Shown piece by piece: positions 17,793 through 27,135 of a stretch of 40,667 bases of DNA. A program made the position numbers and the translations under genes. This DNA is from Candidatus Cryptobacteroides excrementavium (GTDB lineage: Bacteria > Bacteroidota > Bacteroidia > Bacteroidales > UBA932), in NCBI GenBank assembly GCA_017695025.1, contig JADILX010000079.1, positions 1 to 40,667 of the forward strand, written 5' to 3'. The notes under the pieces were generated by a model that worked only from the letters and a program-made list of their open reading frames with translations, had not been told where the DNA came from and did not search any database. The first letter of the stretch is position 1; the number at the start of each line of letters is the position of its first letter.

Positions 17793-17804
17793 GATAATGT
17801 CTCC

Positions 17805-20800
17805 TTAGAATTTAAGTCTGATGTTGAAGCCGAAATTCCTCGTGCTCGGCAGCATGAAATAGTCGATACCCTGATAGTAGTTGTTCATCGTGGCCACTGA
17901 CTCAGGGTCAAAAGGAGCCTTGTTGTAGATCATCCACAGGTTTCTGCCTACGACCTGGAGTGTGAGTTCACACACGTTGTTCAGCATCTTGCGCGGGAAT
18001 GTATAGCCTATGGAAGCCTCCTGAAGGCGTACATTCGTTGCGGAATAGGTATAATACTGAGGGACAGGTGATGACTCGCCCACTGTCTGGTACCATGACT
18101 GGGCATCTACAAGATCCCCGTTGTTGATCAGCACTCCACCGTTGTCACGGGCAAGGGCGGAATCCTCTGACACCCCGAAGCCGTCGAGCATCGCCTGTGT
18201 CTTGGAATAGACGATACCGCCGAGACGGGCAGTGATGAGGAAGCCGACATTGAAATTACCTATGCGGAAATTGTTGTTCCACGCAAGGTTGGCCTTAGGG
18301 AGCACACTTCCGAGTTTGACATATTTGTCCGGATCACTGATGTTCTCCTTTGTCACTGAGCCGTTTTCATCTACGTATATCATGCCGTTGCTGTCCTTTC
18401 TGAGATCAACGAGAGAATACAGGTCTCCGAGAGAACCGCCTTCACGCAGGATGAAATGCGCCTGGTCAAGCCCCTCCATATCGAGTTGCGGTATGTCGAG
18501 ATGTACACCTTCCACGACCACATTGTCAGCAAGGGAAATTATCTTGTTGTGGTTGGATGAGAAAGTGAAGTTGCTGTTCCAGTTGAATATGCCCCATGTG
18601 TTGTTGAAGCCGAGGGAAAGTTCCACTCCATTGTTGAGTACACTTCCGGACTGGACATACATGTTGGACCAGCCGGAACCGACTGAAATCTTCGGGTCGA
18701 AGGTCTGGTTGCTGGTGAGAGCATGGTAATATGTGGCATCGAGACTGAAATATTTCAGGAACCTCATAGTCACGCCGACTTCCCATGAAGATGTGCGTTC
18801 AGGCTTCAGGTTATAGAGAGGATACTGTGTCTGGGTATTCCATGAGCCGTTGTCTGCGTTCCATGAATACCTCGGATTGGCAATGAACCGCTCGAAAGCC
18901 ACACCGACAGAGGCATACGAACCGCGTATCTTGACATACTCCAGCAGGGCCGGCATATTCGGGATAATCTCCGAAAGCACCACAGATGCTCCGACCGACG
19001 GGTAGAAGAAAGCCTTCTGTCTTGAGTTCGGGCCGGCAAGTTGTGAAGGCCAGTCACTGCGGCCTGTCAAAGTAAGATAGTATGCTCCTTTGAAGCCAAT
19101 TTCCGCAGAGGCGAAAACAGACTGTGTCTGCTCTCTCCATCCGCTCTGGGTGCGTGTCGTACGGGACTGGCTGAGGTTCATCACATTGAAGACGTTGGCA
19201 AGGCCGGCCCTCTCCCCTTCTATGGTTCCGTCAGATATAGGGCCTCTCACCTGCAGCATGTCGGAACGCATGTCAGTGAAAGATGCTCCGGCAGTAGCCT
19301 GCAGAGTCCAGTCAGTCCATGTCTTGTTGATGTTCACGAGTACATCCCCGTACACCTGCTTGTCCTTTGACTCGGCTATGGAATAAAGGCCGCGCTCGGA
19401 AAGTTCGGTGATGGTGTTGTTGGTTGAAGCCCAGTATTTCTCGGTATAGGTATTGACAGAGTTGTCGATACGGATACGTCCCGATACGCTCAGCCAGTCA
19501 AGAATCTGGTATGAAAGCCCGGCATTGAGCATGTATCTGTCCTTCTTGTTCTCGCGCAGATTGCGGTAATTGATCCAGTACGGGTTCTGCATTGTGAGTC
19601 CGGCTGCACCCATCGGCCAGTACTGGGTATAGAGGTTGCGGGACGGGTCCCACCTCTCATACATCTTTATCGCTTCCCAGTCATTTCCCCTCGGGAAAAG
19701 ATAGGCTCCGACTATAGGGTTGCTGTATGTACCCTGATTGGTCATGTTGCGGTCATTCTGCAGGATATAACTTGCACCTATGTCAAACTTCATCTTGTCG
19801 TCAAAGAAAGAAGTGGTATTCCTGAATGTGAAGTTATACCTGTCATACCTGTTGTTTGGCACGATACCGCGGGAGTTGACTGCGGCAGCAGAGAGATAGA
19901 GCTGGTTCTTTTCTGTTCCTGTGGAAAAAGAGACGCTTTCAGTGCCTGTGACTCCGGTCTGGAAATAATCCTTACGCGGGTCATAGCCCATATAGTTGGC
20001 GTCATTCAGTTTATTTCCCCAACTGTAGTAGGCAGTGCCTGTTGATGACTTCAGGTTTCCGGTACCATACCTGCTCTGAAAACGTGGAAGGACAAACGGC
20101 GTAAAGACTTCAGTATTGCTTGAGACCGTGATGGATGTCTTGCCTGCCTGACCCTGCTTTGTAGTGATGACGATGGCGCCATTGGCCGCATCAGAGCCAT
20201 AAAGGGCGGCTGCCGCAGCACCTGTAAGGACTGTCATGGACTCGATGTCTTCCGGGTTGATGTCGGCAATAGGGTCCGTAGTACCCTGGGAACCGAATTC
20301 CGTGCCTCCGTCCTTTGCCATGGTGTACATAGGCACACCGTCGATCACATACAGGGCATTCGAAGACTGTTCGATAGACTTCTGTCCACGCATCACGACC
20401 TTGGTCGCACCGCCCACTCCGGAAGAAGAGGCATTGATGACAAGGCCGGCTACCTTTCCGTTCAGGGAGTTGACAAAGTTTGCATCCTTGTTGGCAAGCA
20501 GTTCATCGGACTTTACTTCCTGCACATTGTAGGAAAGGGCCTTCTCCGCACGTCTGATACCGAGGGCCGTGACGACTGTCCCTTCCATCATGATGGCATC
20601 GTCTTCAAGCGTCACATTGAAAAGCCGGCGTGTACCGACAGTAAATTCCGCCGTCTTATAGCCGAGGCAGGAAAATTCGAGGACAGGAGAAGCGATGTCT
20701 TCCGGAAGTTCAAAGGAGAATTTTCCGTCAAGGTCTGTGCTTGCACCGGTGGTGGTTCCCTTTACGATGACCCCGGCACCAATCACAGGAGTACCATATG

Positions 20801-21188
20801 AGTCAACCACTGTTCCGGAAACAATCCTCGACTCTATTCCCCTCCCAGCGACAGGGGAATCCTTGGATGTGTCTGCCATGGAAATGTAGACATTGGTGCC
20901 CTGAATGCTCCAGGACAGGCCTGTCCCTTTGAAAATCTGGTCAAGTGCGATGTCAAGAGGCTGGTTTTCAACATTGATGCTCACAGTCTTCTGTACATCG
21001 ACCTGATCCATCAGAAAAAGATACTGGGACTGCCGCTCAACCGCATCGATGACCTCCTGAAGAGGTGCATTGTCCATTTTGAGGGTGATGCGGGCCTGAC
21101 TCTGCGCCATCGCTGCCACAGGCAGGAGACATGACAGAAATACAGCAGCCAGCAGTCTGCCGATTTTGTTAAATAGACATTTATTCAT
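17805..21188 (-). CDS. SusC/RagA family TonB-linked outer membrane protein with STN domain
   Basis: Signal peptide from MNKCLFNKIGRLL (21188); STN domain (ITLKMDNAPLQEVIDAVERQSQYLFL...SINVENQPLDIALDQIFKGTGLSW); carboxypeptidase-like domain; plug LYVIDGVPM...DINPEDIESMTVLTGAAAAALYGSDAANGAIVITTKQG; terminal RNFGFNIRLKF. Confidence 0.95.
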   Translation of the reverse strand: MNKCLFNKIGRLLAAVFLSCLLPVAAMAQSQARITLKMDNAPLQEVIDAVERQSQYLFLMDQVDVQKTVSINVENQPLDIALDQIFKGTGLSWSIQGTNVYISMADTSKDSPVAGRGIESRIVSGTVVDSYGTPVIGAGVIVKGTTTGASTDLDGKFSFELPEDIASPVLEFSCLGYKTAEFTVGTRRLFNVTLEDDAIMMEGTVVTALGIRRAEKALSYNVQEVKSDELLANKDANFVNSLNGKVAGLVINASSSGVGGATKVVMRGQKSIEQSSNALYVIDGVPMYTMAKDGGTEFGSQGTTDPIADINPEDIESMTVLTGAAAAALYGSDAANGAIVITTKQGQAGKTSITVSSNTEVFTPFVLPRFQSRYGTGNLKSSTGTAYYSWGNKLNDANYMGYDPRKDYFQTGVTGTESVSFSTGTEKNQLYLSAAAVNSRGIVPNNRYDRYNFTFRNTTSFFDDKMKFDIGASYILQNDRNMTNQGTYSNPIVGAYLFPRGNDWEAIKMYERWDPSRNLYTQYWPMGAAGLTMQNPYWINYRNLRENKKDRYMLNAGLSYQILDWLSVSGRIRIDNSVNTYTEKYWASTNNTITELSERGLYSIAESKDKQVYGDVLVNINKTWTDWTLQATAGASFTDMRSDMLQVRGPISDGTIEGERAGLANVFNVMNLSQSRTTRTQSGWREQTQSVFASAEIGFKGAYYLTLTGRSDWPSQLAGPNSRQKAFFYPSVGASVVLSEIIPNMPALLEYVKIRGSYASVGVAFERFIANPRYSWNADNGSWNTQTQYPLYNLKPERTSSWEVGVTMRFLKYFSLDATYYHALTSNQTFDPKISVGSGWSNMYVQSGSVLNNGVELSLGFNNTWGIFNWNSNFTFSSNHNKIISLADNVVVEGVHLDIPQLDMEGLDQAHFILREGGSLGDLYSLVDLRKDSNGMIYVDENGSVTKENISDPDKYVKLGSVLPKANLAWNNNFRIGNFNVGFLITARLGGIVYSKTQAMLDGFGVSEDSALARDNGGVLINNGDLVDAQSWYQTVGESSPVPQYYTYSATNVRLQEASIGYTFPRKMLNNVCELTLQVVGRNLWMIYNKAPFDPESVATMNNYYQGIDYFMLPSTRNFGFNIRLKF

Positions 21189-21356
21189 AAATTTGTTATT
21201 ATTAGTGATAGTATCAGTAATTATCCATGCTGTCACTGCGAAGCGGACACCGCTGCCATTTTCCACCTGCGCGGCGTGTCTGCTTCTTCTGTGAATCGAA
21301 GTTTCAGTGTATTATCCTATATGCAGTCATAGTTTTAATGTCATTATATAAGCGGT

Positions 21357-21364
21357 CAAAAATA
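21357..21364 (-). promoter_or_regulatory. Candidate Bacteroidetes -7 box upstream of susC-like gene
   Basis: CAAAAATA on + = TATTTTTG on -, matching TAnnTTTG, immediately downstream of the fecR stop codon. No good -33 TTG at 20 bp. Confidence 0.35.
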
Positions 21365-21371
21365 ACAATGG

Positions 21372-22325
21372 TCAGCGGATAAGGATTGCCCCGGACTCCA
21401 TGTCTCTCTCCCATGTGAAGTCTGACGCCTTTGCAAGTACATCAAGAGCGTGGTCAAGACCTTCCGAAATACGTATCTTGCCCCATGTATAGCGGATGAC
21501 AGGCAGTTCATCCCTCATTATGACTATATCGGCATCATATGTCAGTTCGAACTTTCGCATAAGTTCATCAAAAGGCACTCCGGCCACATCAATCAGGCCT
21601 CTTGTCCAGCATCCGATACTCCCTGCGTCACTGATTTCATCGACATAAAGGTGTTTTTCCTCCATCTTTACCATGTCGTTAGGCTTCAGGATAAATTCTT
21701 CGTCCTCATGCAGTTTGCTGGTGACCTTGATGGAACCTCGCAGCAATGCCGCAGAAAAGTCATCATTGTCTTCATCTACAGACACGCTGAATTTCGTTCC
21801 AAGCACTGATATAGTAGATGCGAAGGTCTCGACGACAAAAGGCCTGCGGGCATCGCGGCTTACATCGAACAGGACTTCTCCTGAAACTATCTTTACATTG
21901 CGTGAACGATGCGAGAATACCGGAGGGCATTCAATCTCAGTACCGGCGTTGAGCCATATTTCCGTGCCGTCGGCAAGGGTCATCTGCATGCTCCTTCCTG
22001 CAGGCACCTTGACCGTCTGTACCTGTGAGGCAAGCATCTCCTGTGTACGGTACTGCGACCAGAAAAAAGAAAGCGCCATCAGCAGCACGACTGATGCAGC
22101 AATGCCTGCCGCAGAGACGAGGCGTCCGGGACGGAATCTTTTTCTCACGGCCGGCTTTCTGCCTGGCTCCCCATAGATGACCATGCCGGAAAATATCATG
22201 TGCGCCTCCTTGAACTGTGCGGCATGCGAGCCGTCAGGATCATCAGCGAGCCACCTGCGCACCCGCATCTCTTCTTCCGGAGTGGCAGCGCATTTGAAAT
22301 ATTTCATCAGCAGATAAGTGTCCAT
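21372..22325 (-). CDS. FecR-family anti-sigma factor
   Basis: Single TM (AAGIAASVVLLMALSFFW), VKVPAGRSMQMTLADGTEIWLNAGTEIECPPVF, GEVLFDVSRDARRPFVVETFASTISVLGTKFSV. Confidence 0.92.
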   Translation of the reverse strand: MDTYLLMKYFKCAATPEEEMRVRRWLADDPDGSHAAQFKEAHMIFSGMVIYGEPGRKPAVRKRFRPGRLVSAAGIAASVVLLMALSFFWSQYRTQEMLASQVQTVKVPAGRSMQMTLADGTEIWLNAGTEIECPPVFSHRSRNVKIVSGEVLFDVSRDARRPFVVETFASTISVLGTKFSVSVDEDNDDFSAALLRGSIKVTSKLHEDEEFILKPNDMVKMEEKHLYVDEISDAGSIGCWTRGLIDVAGVPFDELMRKFELTYDADIVIMRDELPVIRYTWGKIRISEGLDHALDVLAKASDFTWERDMESGAILIR

Positions 22326-22482
22326 GGCCAAAGTCTTTTATCTGTAATTTTCCCTAAAACGATACAAAGACACGCAACAGGCTTGACCGGCCCGCTGAAT
22401 TTGCAAAAAAATGTTACCTTTGTTGCAAAGATGTGAAGACCGGCCACTGGCACGGGTCTGCAGATGACTGGCATACAGGGAA

Positions 22483-23061
22483 ATGACAGCAAAAGACATC
22501 ACGCCGCAGGAGTACGCCAAGATATTTCTGAAGTACAGGGAAAAATACATCTCGATAGCACGGTCATACGTGCGGGACGAGATTGTGGCCGAAGACATAG
22601 TCTCCGACTGTTTCTACAATTTCTGGGACAAGAGGGCAGAAATAGAGATTGCCACGATTCCGGAAGCATATATCCTGCAGTCAATCAAAAACAGATGTAT
22701 CAACTGGCTCCGCGACAACACCAACAGGATGCGCATACACGAGGCGAAATACAATGCTGCCGTCGCCCAGATAAAGGTCATGGAGCAGGAAGACCTCAGC
22801 GTAATATTCAGAGCCGACATAGCCGCCATATTCGGAAGACTGCTTGACAAGACGCCGGAGATGACAAGGAACATATTCTGCTCAAGCCGCTTCGAGGATC
22901 TGACCTACGAGGAGATAGCCAGAAAATACAATGTATCCCCGAGAAAAGTCAAGAGGGAGATATCAGCCGTCCTTGCCATGATGAGGCAGTCCCTGAAAGA
23001 CTACCTCCCTGCCGCCGCGACCCCGCTACTGCTGCTCGGGGCCATCATGGACATGCTCTGA
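22483..23061 (+). CDS. ECF-family RNA polymerase sigma factor
   Basis: YISIARSYVRDEIVAEDIVSDCFYNFWDKR (region 2), SIKNRCINWLRD, DLTYEEIARKYNVSPRKVKREISAVLAMMRQSLKDYL (region 4 HTH). Confidence 0.93.
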   Translation: MTAKDITPQEYAKIFLKYREKYISIARSYVRDEIVAEDIVSDCFYNFWDKRAEIEIATIPEAYILQSIKNRCINWLRDNTNRMRIHEAKYNAAVAQIKVMEQEDLSVIFRADIAAIFGRLLDKTPEMTRNIFCSSRFEDLTYEEIARKYNVSPRKVKREISAVLAMMRQSLKDYLPAAATPLLLLGAIMDML

Positions 23062-23094
23062 AATACTGTTCACGCCCCCTGCATAGCAAAAACA

Positions 23095-23126
23095 TTTGCT
23101 CTGCTCGCGGCTTCTGCGTATATTCG
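23095..23126 (+). promoter_or_regulatory. Bacteroidetes-type promoter for the tricorn-like protease gene
   Basis: TTTG (23095-23098) - 20 bp - TATATTCG (23119-23126); one mismatch to TAnnTTTG. Start codon at 23168. Confidence 0.5.
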
Positions 23127-23167
23127 CATCTTATGAAATTGAATACAACAAATAATGGAATATTGAA

Positions 23168-26100
23168 ATGAAACGGACTATCTTGACATTTGCGGCCGCC
23201 CTCATGTTTCTGGGCATGTCGGCCGCAGAAGATGCCCCGCTGTGGCTCAGGAAAAACAGCATTTCCCCGGACGGGAAACAGATCGCCTTCTGCTACAAGG
23301 GGGACATCTTTGTGGTGCCGGCCGAGGGGGGCAAGGCAGTACAGGTGACATCAAACGCTGCATACGACTCCGACCCGCTGTGGACACCGGACGGAAAGCA
23401 TATAATATTCAGTTCCTACAGGGACAAGAGCAAGGACATATTCATGACATCCCCAGATGGAGGCGTCCCGGTAAAAGTAACGGACTACCCCGGCAATGAG
23501 ACCCCGCTTGCAGTGCTTCCGGACGGGAGGACTGTGTTCTCTGCCAACATCCAGGCCGATGCGTCATACGGGGATTTCCCGGGTGAAAGCCAGTTGTACG
23601 CAGCAGGCAGCCCTGAAGAAAGGCCTCAACTTGTGACCTCCCTCCCTGTCTCGGCACTTAGCATAAGCGGCAGCGGGAAGATACTGTATGAAGACAAAAA
23701 GGGATATGAAGACCCTTTCAGAAAACACCACACCTCCTCTGTAACCAAAGACATATGGCTCTATGAGCCTGCAGCAGGAGAAACTGCATTTGGCATCAAC
23801 GGCAACGGGCGCTTTACAAAACTGACATCATTCAAAGGGGAAGACAGGAATCCGGTATTTGCCCCTGACGGAGACACATTCTACTATCTGAGCGAACAGG
23901 ACGGGAACTCCAATGTCTACAGAAGTTCCCTGTCATCACCGGAAAAATCAGAGCAGATCACATTCGAGAAGAAACATCCTGTCAGGTATCTTTCAGTCTC
24001 CGGCAACGGCATCCTTTCCTATTCTTTCAATGGCGAACTCTACACACTTGTCCCTGGTTCAAAGCCTGAAAAAGTGGATATTACCATTGTCTCGGACGAA
24101 AATGAAAGGGAAAGCATCTACAGGACTCTCACCTCAGGAGCCACTGACCTGGCTGTATCCCCGAACGGGAAAGAAGTGGCGATAGTGGCACGAGGGGACG
24201 TATATGTCGCATCCATCGACTACGGGACAACAAAGCGCATTACAGATACCCCGGAGCAGGAAAGGAACGTATGTTTCTCCAAAGACGGGAAGACATTGTA
24301 CTATTCGGCTGAAAGAGACGGTTTCTGGGGCATCTACTCCACTACCCTCACCGGCAAGGACGACAAATACTTCCTGCTGTCCGTGAATATGGAAGAAAAA
24401 CTCGTTACCACACCTGGAGAGACCTGCTTCCAGCCTTCTGTCTCTCCTGACGGGAAATGGCTCGGCTTCTTGAGAGACCGCACTGAGATAGTGATAAAGA
24501 ACATCTCCAACGGAAAAGAGAAGTCTCTGCTCAAAGATGTCAACTACTCATACACCGACGGTGACCAGCACTTCGAGTGGAGCCCGGACAGCCGGTACAT
24601 CCTCTGCAACTGGCAGGGCAACGGCGGCTGGAACAACGAGGATATCGCACTGATAGATATAGAAAGCGGTGAAGTCACAGACCTCACCCAGAGCGGATAT
24701 ACCGATGCGGCATTCCGGTGGGCAATGAAAGGGAAGGCAATGACATGGATGACCGACCGCTCAGGATACAGGAGCCACGGGAGTTGGGGCGCAGAGTTCG
24801 ATGTCTACGCCATGTTCTTCGATGGCAAGACCATGTACAAGTTCCTCCGGGACGAGGAAGAGGACGAGATAGAAAAACTGCTCGCTACGGAGAAAGAGGA
24901 GAAACAGGAGGCCAAGGATTCGGTAAAATCAGAAAAAAAGCCCGAGAAACTCGTACTCGACCTTGACAACAGGGAAGACAGGATAGTAAGGCTGACAAGA
25001 TTCTCCGGAAGGCTCGGAGACCACTATCTTAAGCAGGACGGAAGCAAACTGTACTATACGGTACGCCTTGAAAAGAGCATGGACCTCTGTGTCCTCGACA
25101 TCAAGGACAGGAGCATAAATGTACTTGCCCGCAATGTCTATGGCAGTCTCTACCCTGACGCCGATGACAAATGGCTGTATATCCTCGGAGGCGGAGGACT
25201 GTCAAGGATAGACATGGCTTCCGGAGCCAAGGAGTCCATAACATTTGCAGGGGAATTCGACTACAGGCCGAAACTGGAAAGGGAATATATCTTCGGACAC
25301 GTCTGGAAGCAGGTCCAGGAGAAATTCTATGACCCTCAGATACACGGGATAGACTGGGCAGGATACAGGGATGCATATGAACGCTTCCTTCCGCACATCA
25401 ACAATAATTTCGACTTCCAGGAGATGCTTTCCGAGATGCTCGGGGAACTTAACGGCTCGCATACCGGAGCAAGATATTTCTACCGTTCAGGCATGAACAT
25501 GGGTACTCTCGGGCTTCTCTACGACTATGAATACACCGGTGACGGGCTGAAAATCAAGGAGGTGCTCAAAGGCGGGCCTGTCGCAGTGACAGCGCCTGAC
25601 ATCAAGGCGGGAGACATTGTCACAGCCATCAACGGCAAAGAGATCAAAGCCGGGGAAAACTGGTTCCCTCTTCTGACCATGAAGGGAGGAGACAAGGTGC
25701 TCATGACAGTAAAAAGACAGGGGAAGAAGAGCGAGGACATATGGGTGGAGGCCGGATATACCGACTACGCCCAGATGTACAAGAGATGGGTAAAGCAGCG
25801 AGAGGACATGGTGAGACAACTTTCAGGAGGGAAAGTCGGATATGTCCACGTACAGGGGATGGATTCCGAAAGTTTCAGGGAAGTATACTCCAAACTGCTC
25901 GGGAAATACAGGGGATGCGAAGCAGTGATTGTGGACACGAGGCACAACGGAGGCGGATGGCTCCATGATGACCTTGCCACCCTGCTTGACGGCAAGGCCT
26001 ACATAAAGTTCGAGCCGAGAGGCCAATATATCGGCACAGAACCTTATAGCAAATGGACAAAACCGTCATGTGTCCTTATCGGTGAAGACAACTACTCGGA

Positions 26101-26392
26101 TGCATCAGGGTTCCCGTATGTATACAAGACTCTCGGCATAGGGAAACTGATCGGGGCCCCGGTACCTGGAACGATGACAGCCGTATGGTGGGAGCAGCAG
26201 ATTGACCCCACACTCGTATTCGGCATACCTCAGGTAGGTGCGGTCGGACTTAAGGAAGGCAGATACCTCGAGAATCTGCAGGTAGAGCCTGACATACTTG
26301 TGTACAACGACCCGGCTTCCGTACTCAACGGCAGAGACCTGCAACTTGAAAGGGCAGTTGAAGAAATGCTGAAAGAAATTGGCGACAGATAA
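23168..26392 (+). CDS. Tricorn-like S41 family peptidase (beta-propeller + PDZ + C-terminal protease domains)
   Basis: Signal peptide; WD/TolB-like repeats (ISPDGKQIAFCYKGDIFVVPAEGGKAVQVT; WTPDGKHIIFSSYRDKSKDIF); C-terminal VIVDTRHNGGGWLHDDLATLL, NYSDASGFPYVYKTLGIGKLIGAPVPG. Confidence 0.92.
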   Translation: MKRTILTFAAALMFLGMSAAEDAPLWLRKNSISPDGKQIAFCYKGDIFVVPAEGGKAVQVTSNAAYDSDPLWTPDGKHIIFSSYRDKSKDIFMTSPDGGVPVKVTDYPGNETPLAVLPDGRTVFSANIQADASYGDFPGESQLYAAGSPEERPQLVTSLPVSALSISGSGKILYEDKKGYEDPFRKHHTSSVTKDIWLYEPAAGETAFGINGNGRFTKLTSFKGEDRNPVFAPDGDTFYYLSEQDGNSNVYRSSLSSPEKSEQITFEKKHPVRYLSVSGNGILSYSFNGELYTLVPGSKPEKVDITIVSDENERESIYRTLTSGATDLAVSPNGKEVAIVARGDVYVASIDYGTTKRITDTPEQERNVCFSKDGKTLYYSAERDGFWGIYSTTLTGKDDKYFLLSVNMEEKLVTTPGETCFQPSVSPDGKWLGFLRDRTEIVIKNISNGKEKSLLKDVNYSYTDGDQHFEWSPDSRYILCNWQGNGGWNNEDIALIDIESGEVTDLTQSGYTDAAFRWAMKGKAMTWMTDRSGYRSHGSWGAEFDVYAMFFDGKTMYKFLRDEEEDEIEKLLATEKEEKQEAKDSVKSEKKPEKLVLDLDNREDRIVRLTRFSGRLGDHYLKQDGSKLYYTVRLEKSMDLCVLDIKDRSINVLARNVYGSLYPDADDKWLYILGGGGLSRIDMASGAKESITFAGEFDYRPKLEREYIFGHVWKQVQEKFYDPQIHGIDWAGYRDAYERFLPHINNNFDFQEMLSEMLGELNGSHTGARYFYRSGMNMGTLGLLYDYEYTGDGLKIKEVLKGGPVAVTAPDIKAGDIVTAINGKEIKAGENWFPLLTMKGGDKVLMTVKRQGKKSEDIWVEAGYTDYAQMYKRWVKQREDMVRQLSGGKVGYVHVQGMDSESFREVYSKLLGKYRGCEAVIVDTRHNGGGWLHDDLATLLDGKAYIKFEPRGQYIGTEPYSKWTKPSCVLIGEDNYSDASGFPYVYKTLGIGKLIGAPVPGTMTAVWWEQQIDPTLVFGIPQVGAVGLKEGRYLENLQVEPDILVYNDPASVLNGRDLQLERAVEEMLKEIGDR

Positions 26393-26396
26393 TATC

Positions 26397-27128
26397 ATGG
26401 ACAGGAAAATCGTCATCATTCCGACTTACAACGAAAAGGAGAACATCGAAAAGATCATCAGGGCGGTCTTCGCCCTTGATGGTCTTTACCATATACTCGT
26501 CATCGAGGATGGCTCACCTGACGGTACGGGAAGTATTGTGAAACGCCTCCAGGAAGAATTTCCGGACAGGCTGTTCATGATCGAACGTGCAGGTAAGCAG
26601 GGACTCGGCACAGCGTATATCACAGGGTTCAAATGGTCGACAGAGAAAGGCTATGACTACATCTTCGAGATGGATGCAGACTTTTCCCACAATCCGGAAG
26701 ACCTGCCACGGCTCTATGAGGCCTGCAGCAAAGGCGGGGCTGATCTTGCAATCGGCTCAAGATACTGCAACGGGATAAGCGTCATCAACTGGCCTATCGG
26801 GAGGGTCATCATGTCGTACTATGCTTCCGTCTATGTCCGCAAGGTTCTCGGCATGAAAGTCTATGACACGACAGCAGGCTTCAAATGCTACAGGAGAAAA
26901 GTCCTTGAGACCATCGACCTTGACAACGTGAGGATGAAAGGATACGGATTCCAGATCGAGATGAAATATACCACGTACAGGCTCGGCTTCAAGATAACAG
27001 AAGTCCCGATAATCTTCGTGGACAGGAAGGAGGGCACCTCCAAGATGAGCAGCAGCATATTCGGCGAGGCATTCTGGGGTGTGATGAAAATGAGAATGAG
27101 AAAGATAAAGCCTCGTACGGAGGCGTGA
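26397..27128 (+). CDS. Polyprenol monophosphomannose synthase-like glycosyltransferase (GT2)
   Basis: KIVIIPTYNEKENIEKIIRAVF, VIEDGSPDGTGSIVKRL, GLGTAYITGFKW, FEMDADFSHNPEDLP, GSRYCNG, TTAGFKCYRR. Confidence 0.9.
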   Translation: MDRKIVIIPTYNEKENIEKIIRAVFALDGLYHILVIEDGSPDGTGSIVKRLQEEFPDRLFMIERAGKQGLGTAYITGFKWSTEKGYDYIFEMDADFSHNPEDLPRLYEACSKGGADLAIGSRYCNGISVINWPIGRVIMSYYASVYVRKVLGMKVYDTTAGFKCYRRKVLETIDLDNVRMKGYGFQIEMKYTTYRLGFKITEVPIIFVDRKEGTSKMSSSIFGEAFWGVMKMRMRKIKPRTEA

Positions 27129-27135
27129 AAGACGC

